A DNA stretch of 64,000 bases from Amphirosellinia nigrospora (Eukaryota > Ascomycota > Sordariomycetes > Xylariales > Xylariaceae): the NCBI GenBank assembly GCA_004123355.1, contig SCHM01000005.1:124001-188000 (forward strand), read 5' to 3'. Made by a program: the position numbers and the translations under genes. Below are positions 12,236 through 25,343 of the stretch, piece after piece. The first letter of the stretch is position 1, and each line of letters starts with the position of its first letter. A model generated the notes under the pieces. The model was given only the letters and a program-made list of their open reading frames with translations. It did not search any database and was not told the origin of the DNA.

Positions 12236-13270
12236 TGGTTGATCGTGGTAAGATGCTACATTTTTGCGTCGAATGTGAGAATATATTACCCCTCACGGTG
12301 GCTGCCTAGGTAATAGTCGCTTTCTCCATCCCATATCCAACATCTTTAGCCACATACCTAATACAATACATTTCGCACGTGATCCCCATCAGATGGAATC
12401 CTTTCGCTTTTCCTAGAAAAGTAACTGAGCAGCATTAGATTAAAGTATGTGCCATTGCTAACAGCATCAGTCGACGGCTTTAATTATTTCCATTTTAAGG
12501 TTAGACTTAGATCCCGGCAAATGAAACGCGCTAATGCTGGACTCCACTACCTAATTAGGCAGGTATCTATTTTTCTCTTTTGATTTTGTTTCATACCTCT
12601 TGTTTGCTGGCGCCAGCGTTCCTAACGTAGCTGATTAGCGGTAAACAGCCAGATGGTATTCGTACCTCGCAACGCATTCAATATTCGTCAATGTTAAGTA
12701 ATTGATAAATGGTTGACTTTTAGCATCTCAGGTTAGTTTTGCACTCTTTCGTGGAAATTGTGTTGATCGCGGTAAATAGTTTGTGGTGATCGCCTTAGGG
12801 CTGAATCTAGGTGTTGTGGATCTTTGGAGGGGTCCTCAATCCAACTGTATTGTACGTCGCCAGCAAGTACACTAAACGTTGGAACTTTTAGTGTCATTCA
12901 AGTATTATCTAAGAAAATACTGAAACAGGCAACTGGCGACTTCGAAAATGCTGCCAGCCCTGCAAGACACGGACTCGGCAGCGGGTTCAGGCGGTGCAAG
13001 GGAATGAAGATCGCTGCTGGCACATGCCTGTAAAAGGTCGATGACGGAGGCTTGGCGGCGCCCTGAGCTGCGGTATATGGTGTAGGATAGCCGGGAATAT
13101 CAAATGCAGCTGACTTGGCGATAATTATATATAATACTAACCTTCGCCGGGCTTACAGCATACTAGCTTACATCATTCTGCTTTGCTGATGTTATAAATC
13201 AATAAAAGCTTGGTCGTTGCTCGCAAAGCTGTGTCAATTTCTTCCCCATTCTACTCAAGCCCGGAAATCC
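12236..13270. other. Gene-free stretch, divergent promoters
   Basis: This separates the divergent HET gene and the chitosanase. AT-rich, no recognisable gene or repeat. A possible TATA region (attatatataata) lies at about 13122-13134, some 140 bp upstream of the chitosanase start. Confidence 0.4.
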
Positions 13271-14264
13271 ATGATGGCTCCCCGATCTATTCTCCTCGCG
13301 CTTTCAGCTTTCGTAAGCGCCACGCTCGCTAGAGATGTCCACAGAACGTTCGGGACTTATACAACAGCATCAAGGGTCAGGGGCAATGCTCTAACGTCTT
13401 ACAAGGAGGCTTCTATGCTCTAGAAGACGGCAGTAATGGTGTGTAAATATGACACACAAAAGTCACGACGAATACGCACCTCGTCGCATCCATACATCTC
13501 CCTACGCTTGAACAGGACGACAAGGCTTGTGTTGCTAACAGGCTACCTTCCTAGACTTCACATACTGTGGCGACCGCTTGGACAGCAACGGGATAATCTA
13601 CGAGCAGGGCACGGGCGGCGCACTCTCGGATATGGATATTGACTGCGACGGCGTGCAGGGGTCGCCAGCGGATGATGGGCGATGCGGGAACTCGGGAGAC
13701 ACGCAGTCGGTGACGTCGTTCGCCGACACGGTCCGCGGATACAATAAGGGGGTCGACGATCTGGACGCTAACATTCATCCTTATGTCGTTTTCGGTAACG
13801 TTGGGTCTAACCCCGGCTTCACCAACTTCAACCCCCAGGATCACGGCATCGAGCCGCTGAGTATCATTGCTGTTGTTTGTGGGGATAACCTGGTCCGTAG
13901 TCCCTTTTTTTGCTACCCCGTCCTTGTAACATGAGTCCACCGATCGCATGTCGTGGAATATGTTCGGTGCATGGAAGTTGGACTAACGAAGCCAACATAG
14001 ATATACGGCATATGGGGCGACGAGAACGGCGATGATGGTCCTAAAGCCGTGATTGGAGAGGCCTCAATCTCGTTAGCCACAGCGTGCTTCGGCAAGGGAA
14101 TAACCGGCAATAACGGCCATGAGCAGACAGACGTGCTCTACATCGCGTTCCAGGGTCAGGACGCTGTGCCTGGCGCCGACGGCGCTAAGTGGGATGCATC
14201 CAACTTTGACGAGTTCGAAGCTAGTATTCAGAGTTTGGGTGATTCGCTTGTAAGCCAGCTTTAA
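13271..14264 (+). CDS. csn: GH75 chitosanase, secreted
   Basis: Endo-acting chitosanase that cleaves chitosan outside the cell. A signal peptide ([19 protein letters not shown]) leads into [21 protein letters not shown] and DMDIDCDG, characteristic of family GH75. The acidic pair expected for catalysis lies in [20 protein letters not shown] and the ending [10 protein letters not shown]. Introns are 13439-13554 (aatg|gtgtgt to ttcctag|actt) and 13893-14000 (ctg|gtccgt to acatag|atat). One frame slip near 13338 (cc where ccc restores the frame) sits just after the signal peptide; the rest reads through to TAA at 14262. ATG at 13274 is an equally good start. About 240 residues, normal for the family. 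Confidence 0.9.
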
Positions 14265-14492
14265 AGAGATGAGGAGAACCTAGCGCCCGCTTAAACCGTA
14301 ACACGAGTTGCGGAAAGGACGTGGTATGGTGATCTACCACGGCTGGTTTGACAAGTTTAAACTATTTATGTCATAACACTTATTATATTATTATGTGAAT
14401 AGCAGAACTCGATTGTCACACATACCTCGTCTAGCTTGACGCACAATGACTAATACAAGACCCCATTCTCCCCATGACATACGCAATAAAGC

Positions 14493-16446
14493 TCACAGTT
14501 TCACCGGATACCTTTTCCTCAATTTTGTTCCGAAAACAACACTAAGAGAGGAATGGGATGATTCCGACGGTAATGAATCCGAGTACAGATGACCCCCACC
14601 CAAGCCCGAGTGATGAGAACAAGAGGGCCCTGCGAGAGGCAGGAAAGCAGCGACGATACTCCGGAGCACCGTGAAGGCTGCGAGGCCAGAGGCAGCGTAC
14701 ATCGGATACGCGTCAATGATATATGCTTGCGTCGGCAGATAGACGCCAAGAATGGCGATGCCGAAGGGAACTAAGCTCAGGATGGGCACAATCCAGTGTA
14801 CCTTATAGTAAGTTGTCCAGCCGTACAAGAAAAATGTTACTGGGCAGAGACAGGCTAATGATTAAATGTTAGCACAATCCACAGCGAACATTTCAGGGTC
14901 AAGGCAATAAGGGTACCGACCATAGTATACGACTAGATGCAGACGCATCTCAGGTTCGAAGACACCGTTATTCCGCTTCGTCAGTCGCAAAATTGTCCTG
15001 TCGGAAAGCAGGGAGAAGCTCCATAAGCCGATGAAATAGCCAAGCCCCTGTGCCAGGTAGATCAGGCCCGTGAGGCTAGTTGGAAACCCATACTGGCCTT
15101 CAAACGTTGGGGGGATTGAGTTGAACATCAAGTACACTAGTATTATCGTGTTAATAACGGAGGAGGTGTCAATCGCTGTGTTAACTCACTCGAACCATAA
15201 TTGACCGCCACATTAATGGACATGAGAAAGATGACAGGCGCTAAAACAAGCATCTTCACGGGCCGGGTGAGCCCTAACAATAGCAGCCTTCCCTGCACAC
15301 CCTCGGGGCCCGGCAGCATCATAGCAGTTCACCAAATCATCCCTATTCAGCTCCTTACTCAACCGCCTAACTTTGCGATCAATGAGGACCTTATGGCACG
15401 TCTCAGGAAGGTAGAACGCTAGTGCGATAGTAACAAGCGTAGACGGGATGAAGACTATCCACGGATCCCAGCGCCAACCAATCGAGCCGACGATGAAAGC
15501 TCCAATCAGCGGACCTAGCGTAGGTCCAATAATCGGCCCAATGCTCCACGCCGACAAAGCCTTCGCACGCCCAATAAGCGGGAATAAGTCTCCTATGACG
15601 GCACCTCCCAGGGTCATGCACCCGGCGCCACCAACGCCACAGAGGAATCGGAAGACGATGAGGGCGTCAAGGCTCGGGCCAGCGCGCAGCCGATATGCCA
15701 TACGCAGAAGAACGCGTTCGCAGTTGATAGGACCGTCGCACGTCCGTAGATCTCCGACAGCGGTGACAGAAACAGTGGGCCGACAGCATAGCCAAGCAAG
15801 AAGATGCTGACGGGCAGTGAAGCCTTCGTCGTGTCCGTAGTGTGGAAGTCGGAGCTGACTGCACTAATAGCTGGAGCGAGAATAGACGACGAGAGCGGTG
15901 AAAAGAGCGTGATAAGGCTCAGGTATGTCACTACGATCCATTTCCGGCGGGGGTCGAAGTTCAATGGCACTGCAACACTCCGAGTTAGCTACCGACATTT
16001 TAACATGACTTGTAAGGGTTTCGGAGCTCATGAAAATTATGCTGCCTCATTGAAGGTGGCTCATTGAAAGCTACCGAAATAAGAAAATAATGGCTCCGAG
16101 AACTACTCACTGGCGGGTCATCCTGGCCTCCCAGCCTACGACGCCACGGTCAAGGTCAGAGAGCGGGATCACGGTGGGCACAAAATCATTGTTGACTCTC
16201 GCTCCGCTTGCCGTACTCAAGATGCGGGATATCCTGCTGCGCTTGCTTACGCGGCTCGTCGTTGTGTCGATCTTCCGGAGCTCGTCCTTGATTGGATTTA
16301 TGTAAGCGTGGGTTCAATCTTGAGCATTATGAGAGGAAGCTCACCCCTGCCACGTCTTCAACGTCATCGTGGCCGATTTCACGCTCATCGTCGGATATTG
16401 AGCGACGATACTTCTCATGAGAGTCATTATTGAGTTCTGATGCCAT
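14493..16446 (-). CDS. MFS transporter, DHA1 (drug:H+ antiporter) type
   Basis: A plasma-membrane efflux pump of the 12-TM DHA1 type (multidrug/polyamine group). Exon 1 starts at 16446 (MASELNNDSHEKYRR), exon 2 (DELRKIDTTTSRVSK to GWEARMTRQ) ends at a GTGAGT donor near 16120, and exon 3 begins the membrane part (MPLNFDPRRKWIVVTYLSL). TM1 and TM2 (PLSSSILAPAISAV, SIFLLGYAVGPLF), the loop LSEIYGRATVL and the motif C region AWSIGPIIGPTLGPLIG are clear. Further introns lie near 15190-15137 and 14930-14855. The frame slips near 15670, 15300, 14630 and probably 14545. The C-terminus (TQAYIIDAYPMYAASGLAA, GLGWGSS) is typical of the family. The exact stop is uncertain because frames disagree at the end. 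Confidence 0.85.
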
Positions 16447-16984
16447 AGTGATAGGTTACGTCTATGCGAAGGTTTGAATTCGGCCGGGCAAAGTGAAGAT
16501 GAATAATGTATCATATAATGCAAGTCAGATATCCGAGGTCAAATATTAGTAATGCAACTGCGCTTCACCGGTTATAGTCATCAAGCGATTGTGTCATCCA
16601 CCATGACCTCACCAAAACTTTGAAGGAAGGAGACTATTGCCGATGCACCTCGGGTTAAATTTCGATTAGAACCTCGTCGACTAGAGTGCTGTGCCGTAGA
16701 GCTCGAGCTGAGGTTTAAACCTCATGGTCATCGCGAGCCGTTAAAATTTGGGCGCTAAGGTCCAGAATAATTGCATTCAGTAGGGCGTGTCCGGCTTTAT
16801 TCCCGCTACTATCGCCGGCTCTGGTGGGTCACACGGAAGAGCGGTGGTCAATATATGTGCCAATGTGGAGGTGTGACGACTGGCCTTGGCCGCCGCTTAA
16901 TGGACCCGTTTTCCAGGTTGGTCTGCCATTATTAATCTTGAAGAAATAGAGCTAAGTGAGCAGATAAAATGGGTTTAGGAGGAG

Positions 16985-17242
16985 ATGGAGGGCTGTCCCT
17001 TCAACATCTTGTATTTGGATCCAACTCCGACTCAGCAAGAACACATAGATATCGTCCGAAATGCGATGACACTCGAACCAACTTTAGCCAATGTCTGTCT
17101 ACGTTTGGTTGAGACCGGTCTCGAATCCACACCGCTCACGATCCGACTGCCGGACCTAATCTCGGCTGTGACACATGTTTGCGACATAGGAGGACAATCG
17201 AATCAGAAGTTGCCCAGAACAGTGCCTGACAAGATCAAATAA
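16985..17242 (+). CDS. Small hypothetical ORF
   Basis: An 85-codon frame with ATG, starting MEGCPFNILYLDPTPTQQEH, no signal peptide or membrane segment, and no family I recognise. The composition (balanced acidic/hydrophobic, helical middle NAMTLEPTLANVCLRLVE) is protein-like, but chance is possible in a 4.7-kb gene-free stretch. Confidence 0.2.
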   Translation: MEGCPFNILYLDPTPTQQEHIDIVRNAMTLEPTLANVCLRLVETGLESTPLTIRLPDLISAVTHVCDIGGQSNQKLPRTVPDKIK

Positions 17243-18769
17243 ATCTAGAACGTTGAGATGCCTAGTTTTGACAGAAATGGCTATATTCTATGCTGATAAA
17301 AGTCCGGGAGGACCCAACATCTTCAGTAGTGATATCCTCACCTAGTTCAAGGTTTATCGCGAGGCCCAAGATTTCGATTTGTAATCCTACTACTTACAAC
17401 ACAGAATAGGTACGAGCGAATACCTGTGATACTAAGAGGGTCGCAATATAAGGGCGTCACACGTGTCTATACAGGTAGAGGTCTCAGACTTGGGTTCCCG
17501 AAGTCGCGGACTCTCATTATGGGAGCATCCGAGTGTAGCTCCTGACCTGCGTACTTCGAGACAAAGACAATTAGGCAATAAGTGACGAAGCCTTTAGGTA
17601 TACACGCTATAATTCTCCTACTTGAATGAAAACGAGAGAATGGACCTCCATAGCTCCGTTGATTAGCTGAGTTGATGAACGCTTCCTGAAGATACTACAA
17701 CTAACAAAAATATACTTAAGACAATAAACTTTTTCCTACAAATAACTAAGTTATCTTCTAGCGTGTATAGATGGGAACATGTACCGTGGTTTAGACGTGC
17801 TTTTGCTCTTACGTTCTATCTCATGCTATAAAGTGAGACATATCGCACAAAGGGGGATAGATTGCAGGCAAATTGACCGCATATAGATAGAGGGCAACGA
17901 ATAGAGTTACCTCAAGAGGGAGGAGAGGGAAATTATTGGCTATTTAAACCGGAATAGAATTACTTCTTGAATATGAACCCTGATTTAGGACCTTGAACAC
18001 AAGCCCCCATCATATCATGGTTCACTGCCAACCTCAAAGTCGAACCTAGTCTCAATCTACCTTAGGTATTTTAACAACTTCATTTCTAGACTTTATATAA
18101 CCAGTACGCTATCCGTACCAATCATGCTCTTTACAGCATCAAGGTAGTTCCCTAGTACATCAGACTCTTCAACACTAAATGAAACACAGAACTTACCTGT
18201 GCAATACCCCTACTCTCCCTTAAACTTGCAGTACGTCCCACAAGACTCGTCACCGTAGCCCTGTTTTTCATGTGGACGGAGAGGCGTGAGGGATGGGCCA
18301 GGCACGATATAGACACGAGCCCCGACCCGTTAGAGTTTAAGGAGTCCTGAGATACAGTTTCGAAGATAGGAAAAGCGCTTCGTGATGACGACCGCAACGC
18401 GATCGTAATCAGCGGGATAGCGACGGAGACCGGGAGAACAACGAGGCAGACGTCGAGGACGAGCATTACTGGTCGCGCACTGCGGACTTTTCGCCTCCTT
18501 GTTCTTAGCTCCGCCCTTGCCCGTCCATTGTGTCCGCCGACGGACGGACGGACAACAATTCGAAAGCACCACCCTCCTCACACGAGTTCTATTGAAGTAT
18601 AGGTATCAATAGATTAGGTTAAAACTACTATAGTACAGGCGTGCGAGGCTAAGTGGTTCTACAGGCCTACAGGGCCCACCACACAACCCTACCATCTACA
18701 TCACATTTTCGGTGCACTTAAGCTACGTATACGATACGTTATTTTCCCACCCACCACCCTTATTTTTTA

Positions 18770-18830
18770 GGTAGTTAGGTAGTTAGTTAGTTAGCTGTTT
18801 TTGTTTGTTTTTGTTTTTTAGTTAGTATGG
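18770..18830. repeat. Low-complexity gtta / tttttg tract
   Basis: A run of ggtagttaggtagttagtta units is followed by tttttgtttgtttttgttttt. It is a simple-sequence tract with no coding potential. Confidence 0.7.
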
Positions 18831-21006
18831 GCAGGTGCAGGCTAGTGTTCGAGGCTTCTACGAGGCGTATACGGGGCGTATACGACTCGTCAAAGCCGCG
18901 ACTGCCAATCGAAAACTAGCCTGTACCGCTCACGCTCCCCAATACTAGTACTTTCCCTACCAAAACAAGTGCCCTGAAGTGTGCTGTAGATGTAGCGGCT
19001 GTGGTGGCTGGGCCCTATCAATGGAGTACTCGGGTACGCACCACAGGTTGGTTGGGTTTTCGAGACCGAATATGCCACCCTCGTGATAGTCTGCCGAGAT
19101 ATTCAAACAGTCGGCGCAATAAGTCAAGTTCCCAAACATCGCCGGTATTCCAGGGCAATTGGCTGATTGAGATGGCGTAAATCTTGCGACCAATGTTGAG
19201 TTATTGTATGGACTTTTCTAATACACTGCGCTGAGTTGTGCTGATGCGTTACAACCAGGTGATGAAACTGCTATATCCAGCTCAGAGAACTTGGAATGTA
19301 GTGAGACAAATTCAACATTTGCTAAGGCAAAGTTGATAGGCTGGCAAGATGGCAATTGGATGGACTGGCCCGAAAATTGCCGGTTATTGAGAGCTTATCC
19401 TTACTATCAGCAAATTTGTCGGAGGGCACCATGATAAGATTTTTAGCTGAGATTAACCAATGATAGAGATATCAGGCTAGTTGATATAATTAATATGTTG
19501 AGAATGGTTGGCACAGTAACTGTGATTGACAGTGTGAAGTCTCGTCTGCTTACGACATTGGTGGTTTCATAACCAGCATGGTTGCAACCTCTTTGTCTGT
19601 CTTTGATTGACCTTGTCTGGTACTCCTCATGTAAAGACTACGCTAAATAACTTCATCTTCACTTGCTGTTATATAGCCAGGGAATGTTCCTATTTCATAC
19701 ACCCTAAGGCTAGAAAATAATATTATTATATACTGTTGTACAACTATGAGGGTCTACAAGAAACTAAAAGCAAGGTAAGCAAGGTAAGACAAGAGTCAAC
19801 CGTAAGAAGCAAGGCTGTTCAGATGCGTAATCTGTTCAGATGCGTAGTTTGTACTAACGTAAATATCCTTAGAACCCCTCGCAGCTAAGTGCTTGTTACA
19901 ATTATAGCCTCACCTGTGCTACCATTTCCATCATGCTGACGTAAAGTAGCAGCAAAGCCAGCGAATTGCAGGAATATTTGCGCTTGTACGCCTATGTGCC
20001 TAGTAGCAGTGCCTATTAATGGAAACCATTTCAACGATCTCAAGTCGGCGCAATTAATTCTCCGCCAAGGCAACTTGGCCAAGCAGGCGGCTTAGCCACA
20101 GCCCCAGCCACCTTACGTCAACAAACCTAGCCACCGGCTTGCTAGCCGGCCATGGTGTATTGCGGGCCGCAGGATCCTTACCTACTTCGGCGAGAAGTAC
20201 CCCGCGAGAACGGCCATCTGATGACCTGCCTAGTCAGGGGGAACATGCACAACGACACGCGACACGCGCTTCTGACGTAAAGTTACTTGACTTCTGAGGA
20301 CATGGATGCAATGCCCAATGAGACTCCAAGTCATTGCAATCCATATAACTTGTGCGAGGTTGTCTCGATACAGTCACGTACACATGTCCCCTTTCTCCAC
20401 GCCAGCTTTTTAAACTGGGCAGTGAAGTGGGCTGGCGGTGGGAGGGGTTGAAGCGAAGAGAACGACGATACTACCCCTGACTCGGCCCTTGGACCCTACA
20501 CTACGTAACTGTGCTTCACTCGGCAGAACAAGAGCAGCTGAACCCTGGCTCCGCCCTGTCGCACGGCATCTGCAAGAGTGATAGGTGGATGAGGACCACA
20601 AGAGGCCAATAGGCAGAATCACACCCTCGTCTCTGCATTGCGTGGTAATGCCAAGACCATCCAACCTCCAATACCTCCAATCAGGATCTATCTTTCGCCC
20701 GCCTTGGTAGATCTGTCCCGGGATCCCTCCCCAACTCGCTCTGGTTGTTGTTTTCGTGTTTCCTCTTGCGGCTGACACGTGCAAATGACCGCCATTTCTC
20801 TTTTCCCAGAGCGCGTTGCTGACCGCATTTTACACGCGAGGCCATAGGGAAATGCTACGCCACGCGATGGGATCCCTTGCCCCAGCGCGACGTGACGTCA
20901 ATTGGAGAGAGGAGCCATGTCGGGTTATCTTGAAACATTTTTAATCTCCGATTTTCCCAGTCGTACGCCATGCGCCGAGGCGGCTTTTGGACCCCTCCTC
21001 ATCTTT

Positions 21007-21014
21007 TATATATA
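21007..21014 (+). promoter_or_regulatory. TATA-like box of the J-protein gene
   Basis: tatatata lies about 155 bp upstream of the ATG at 21169, followed by a pyrimidine-rich stretch (gtcgttttttccccc), the usual arrangement in filamentous fungal promoters. Confidence 0.4.
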
Positions 21015-21168
21015 GAAGTCGCGTCGCGTCTCTAGGCCGGCATCTATTTAGGTCGTTTTTTCCCCCAAGCCTGACGGCGGCCCATTTTCACCTTCCTTAT
21101 CACATAGTCTCAGAATCTTCGGTGACCTCATAGTCAAGACACCTAAATCTAAATCATTAGCTACTAAA

Positions 21169-21866
21169 ATGGCAGAGACCCCAGACCACTGTGCTACCCT
21201 TGGATCAAGCGAGGGGCTTCAAACGAAGAACTCCATGCTGCTATCGCCGTCTGGCTCTGATGCACCACCCCGATAAAAACAAGGGGAACGAAGAGATCGC
21301 GACTGCAAAATTCCAAGAGGTATGTCACTTTAGCTCCATGAACCCGACGCGTTTCTTCTTCATCCTTGTCGTGACGGCTCTCAGGTCACGTATCTCGAAA
21401 TCTACAATTGGGCTACAAACACTGAGTCCCAAACCATAAGCAATGAATCCTATAGACGGACTACTAACGTCACCAACAGGTCCAGAGGGCGTTTGAGGCG
21501 CTCAGAGATACAGAGGAGCACGTGACACAAAGCACCCCTGGGAGCGTTCCACGAGACACAAGAGCAGCGACACCCAGTGCCAGCAACGGCGAAGAACACT
21601 CGACCTCCTGGTTTGACGCCAACTGGGGCCCTAACTTTGAGAGAAGATGGAACGAAAGGGACGCTAATGGAGCCGGCGACTGGTTTGATGAAAGAGGTTG
21701 GAGATCTCGGGGCTCCGCCTTTGCGTCACAGCACCCTGGCTTTGGCGTCTTCGGCCGGCTTTTTACTCACCTACCACCCCTGCCTCCACTTGAGGTCAGA
21801 GTCGAGCGCAACCGACGCAACAACAACTGGCGTGAGACCACGAGGTCGTTCCGTCTATTCACATGA
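21169..21866 (+). CDS. Small J-domain (DnaJ/Hsp40-like) protein
   Basis: An Hsp70 co-chaperone-type J protein. An N-terminal J domain is readable: ETPD-YATLG, KRGASNEELHAAYRRLALMHHPDKNKG with the invariant HPD, then after the intron VQRAFEALRDTEE. The intron is 21320-21479 with a clear branch site (actaac) and CAG acceptor. The C-terminal half (about 120 residues) has a Trp- and Arg-rich segment (WFDANWGPNFERRWNERDA, NRRNNNWRETTRSF), no Gly/Phe or zinc-finger region and no membrane segment. Two one-base slips (near 21203, ctygga>a loss, and near 21241) break the J domain on paper. About 180 residues; the client is unknown. Confidence 0.85.
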
Positions 21867-23600
21867 AACTGCATCTAACTGGGCGTTAAGAGGAATTATT
21901 GGGAGATGGAATCGATTCTTGTAAGAGCTTGTAGGAAGTTTTAAGTAGCGATTGTTCCCTATTTGTTTTGCATGGAAGAGGTTTTGGGTGTAGTATTATG
22001 GGAACAGGCAGCATCGGGGCGGGTTCAAGGGATACTTGGGTTGTATGATATTATTGAAAGGAATACGGGGACATTCCACGGGGTTGGAGAGCACGGTACG
22101 CACCATTTGGCTACGCCAAGGCCAACATTGTTGCTGGGCAACAGAAGTTTCATTATACGGTATCCTACCCTCTGATATTATTACAGAAGAAAGATTCAAA
22201 CCAACTACGTCTTAATTGGTAATAATGCGTATCGAAATTGACCTTCGCCCCTCGGAAAACCGATAGACAGCGCCGGCTATAATTTTAAACGCTCTGAACC
22301 CCACGATGCCTTACAGAAGCCGGAGGGGTATATTGCTCAGCACTAGCCTTCAAAACGGATTGGACACCTTACGCAACAACGTTCACGTTCACGTTCACGT
22401 TTCCTTGTGCTTATGAGTCCTAAAGCCGAGAATAATAAACTAGTGAAGTATTTATTCCGCCATATATGTAATATCATAAACCATCAACGAGTTAAATCCA
22501 ACGTCCATCTGTTGGAGTTACATCGTTGAAGACCTCACTCTCTACTCGCCTGGTCTAAGTTAGGAGCCAATGATGTTATCGCGGATAGCCGTGAACTACC
22601 GGTAGTTTAGTTTAATGCCGAGATCCAGTTGGGAGGGATCTTGGCGACTAAGCATAGCGTTGTATAGTTTTAGTGCCAAAGCCTATAGTAGTTATTCCTA
22701 TAGTAAGTAGTTATTGCTTGCAAGATCGATTATTTCATTTAAATTTCAATTGTTGCGGCAATGAGATTGAAGATAATTCTTTTTTTACACATGTTATTTT
22801 AAAACTCTTGAAGTTGAGGCTGAGCCTTGGAAGTATTAAAGAATTCAGTAAAGTAAACTGGACCCAAACCCTACCACTAAACGATTTTAAGAAGCCCTAG
22901 TATTTGTAATCAGTCTGTCCCTATTACCACTCCTTTATCTATGCATTCGTCATCCCGCTTTTTTATAACACTAACAAGGTATCGCACGAGCTAGAAACTG
23001 GGGAAGTCCTGCGAGATGAGATACCGTCTGCCTAGTAGGTTATTGATTGGCGTGTGAAGGATACTTAACAAGGTTAGCGTTGAAGCCGGCTTACGGCTAA
23101 CGGTTATCCACAACCTCAAGATAAGAGACACTTGTCCTAATAAATGCTTTGTCATCGGAACCCCCCGATTTTGATGACGTCTGATGTTGAATCCTAAACG
23201 GTTACACATATCGCCTACGGATTCAGCCCTCGGTAATTGTACTATTTTGAGCTATATTGGCTACATAGGCTAACGGAGGTCCACTGGAGTGGCCTGATAT
23301 CTGTGTATATATAGGCTAGTCAGGTTCCGAGTCCCCTGCTAGGGAATTTAGAGAGTAAGAGGTCCTTTGACGCCATAGCCAATTATTAGATTTGAAGGAA
23401 TGAAGCTATTCCCAAGCCCTCAATCGAAGCCCTTGTAACATAAACTAAAAGCGCTGAGTTTACATGAAGTATACAAAACCTGACGCTAAACCGCTTCTCT
23501 AGAATACTCGTACATAATTTCCTCATTCTGAGAGTCTGACTTTTTACCACCGCCAAGTTCTCACACATGTTTTCTAAACAGACACTTTAAGCACTTCAAG
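21867..23600. other. Gene-free stretch with one LTR relic
   Basis: The first 300 bp are probably 3' UTR and downstream sequence of the J-protein gene. A hexamer tract, (gttcac) repeated four times, lies at about 22380-22402. The LTR relic at 23185-23440 is listed separately. No gene is supported. Confidence 0.45.
23185..23440 (+). repeat. LTR relic, family shared with 2929-3190
   Basis: Starts TGTTG, ends TTGTAACA, giving the TG...CA ends of an LTR about 256 bp long. It aligns with 2929-3190 along the whole length with scattered changes and small indels. The flanks (gtctga / taaact) show no duplication, so one end may be eroded. No internal element sequence adjoins it. Confidence 0.65.
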
Positions 23601-25343
23601 ATGCATCTCGCCGACCATCACTCTCATGAGTTGGGGCCAAGGCCTCTATCTAGCCTTGTGCAAGACCCAAAAGTCCAACTCAACATCGCCGAGGCCGATG
23701 TCATTTCATCTATCGCCCCAGTGCATTTACGTGAGACGACGACAGGATTGCCAACAGATCCGTCAGATCCCCACCCGTAGAGAGTGCGGAATCATCAACA
23801 CCACAGCGCAATGTTTCCAAGGCGGCTGGCATTACTGTCATCGTGACGCTTGCTGGCATCAGCTTCCTGAACACTATGGGATCTGGTATTCTGATAGCCG
23901 CATTGCCTACGATGGCTCGCGATGTCGGACTAGCCCAGGGTTTGATGCTCTGGCCAGCTTCGGTATACGCACTCGCAGCCGGCGCATTGCTCCTTATCTT
24001 CGGGGCTGCTGCTGATGTCGTGGGGGCCAAGCTGATGTGGGTATCAGGGAGTTTTCTGTTCATCGCTTTCACACTGGGTATTGGTTTTGCCAAGACTGGC
24101 ATCCAACTTATCTTGTTTCGCACATTTCAAGGTGTCGCCATCGCTATGTGCTTACCTACCGCCGTGAGCCTGATCACAAATACGTTCCCTAAGGGGCCCT
24201 GGCGCAATACGGCCTTCGCCATGAACGGGATGGGCCAGCCTTTGGGATACTCGGTCGGTCTTGTCCTAGGCGGTGTCTTCACTGACACGATTGGGTGGAG
24301 GTGGGCGTTCTACTTGATGGCTATCATCAACTTTTTCCTCTCTGTAGCTTCGGTATGGTCTTTGCCCACAGTTCATCACCCTTCGGAGAAGAAGTGGACA
24401 ACGAGACTGGCCCAGGACATCGACTGGGTGGGGCTATCATTATGAGTGTTGGACTTGCACTGCTCTTCTACGTCCTAGCTGCCGTATCGACTTCTTACAT
24501 CAGTCTCGGTTACGCGCAGAATATCGCTCTCCTGGTCGTCTCCCTTGCTCTGATCCTTTCTTTCCCGTTGTGGATGGAATGGCAAAAGAGACATGGCCGG
24601 CCCGCTCTCATTCCTAACGAGCTATGGCGCAACGCAAAGTTCACGACAATCTGCACCTCTGTCTTCTTCTGCTGGGCATCCTTAAACGCGATCGAATATT
24701 ACATCACGCTCTAGTAAGTGAGCCGATAACACCAATCTAGAATCAATGGATGCTAATTAACCGTGTACAGCTTCCAAGAAGTCGAGGGTGTCTCGCCATT
24801 ACAAAGCTCTCTCCGCTTTTTGCCTCACCCCATCGCGGGCACAGCGACAAATATTGCAATAGCCTACCTAATCTCGCGGGTCGAGGTCCGAACTCTTGCT
24901 GTCGTGTCAGGAGTTGTCACCATGGTTGCGCCGATTTTGATGGCCACTGTGCGAATCGGGGAGAATTACTGGACTGCACCATTCTTTGCGCTCCTCCTAT
25001 CACCGTTGAATCCCGACGTACTCTTCACAGCATCAAATCTTGTAATCTCTGATGCCTTTCCGTCAGATGTGCAATCCGTCGCAGGGGTGTATTCAACGAG
25101 GTAGCCCAATTCGGCAACGCTGTCGGCCTTGCTGTCACGGCAGCCATTGCTTCATCGGTGACTGACCATTCCCACAAGGTGAACTCGAAGGTCGCGTTGA
25201 TGGATGGCTATAGGGCTGCCTTCTGGACAGTATTTGCCGCGACGGCGCTCGTTGTTGTGCTTACCTTTTTTGGCTTAAAGAGGGTGGCACCGTTGGGAAA
25301 AAGGATGATTAGATTATATACAGGAAACTTTACCTTAGGTTAA
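23601..25343 (+). CDS. MFS transporter, DHA2 type (14 TM, ATR1-like)
   Basis: An efflux pump in the aminotriazole-resistance-like branch of DHA2. The N-terminus (MHLADHHSHELGPRP) is cytosolic. TM1 is IVTLAGISFLNTMGSGILI, with the substrate-loop motif LPTMARDVGLAQ following, then LIFGAAADVVGAK and the motif C region MNGMGQPLGYSVGLVLGG. An intron (about 24714-24770, gtaagt to tgtacag) splits the central TM region. The second half continues through TAPFFALLLSPLNPDVLF to the final membrane span VFAATALVVVLTFFGLK. One-base slips near 23771 (C run), 24428 (G run) and 25084 (G run) each look like loss of one homopolymer base. It is well separated from neighbours by LTR relics on both sides, so a role in a biosynthetic cluster cannot be inferred. 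Confidence 0.9.

Larger units (their letters stand above)
16447..21168. other. Long gene-poor stretch
   Basis: About 4.7 kb without a recognisable gene. It contains one short open frame worth noting (16985-17242), a low-complexity tract, short tandem repeats near 19764-19851, and AT-rich sequence with possible old repeat remains between 17400 and 20100. The frame at 18957-19193 (minus) encodes a Cys-containing segment (CPGIPAMFGNLTYCADCLN) that resembles extracellular parts of fungal membrane proteins, but it has no identifiable partner exons. The last 250 bp are the J-protein promoter. Confidence 0.45.

Noticed and set aside
15448-15810. 120-codon frame on the plus strand
   Set aside because: It lies opposite the DHA1 transporter and is its antisense shadow.
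20410-20784. 124-codon minus frame
   Set aside because: No recognisable domain, low-quality composition, and it overlaps the upstream region of the J-protein gene.
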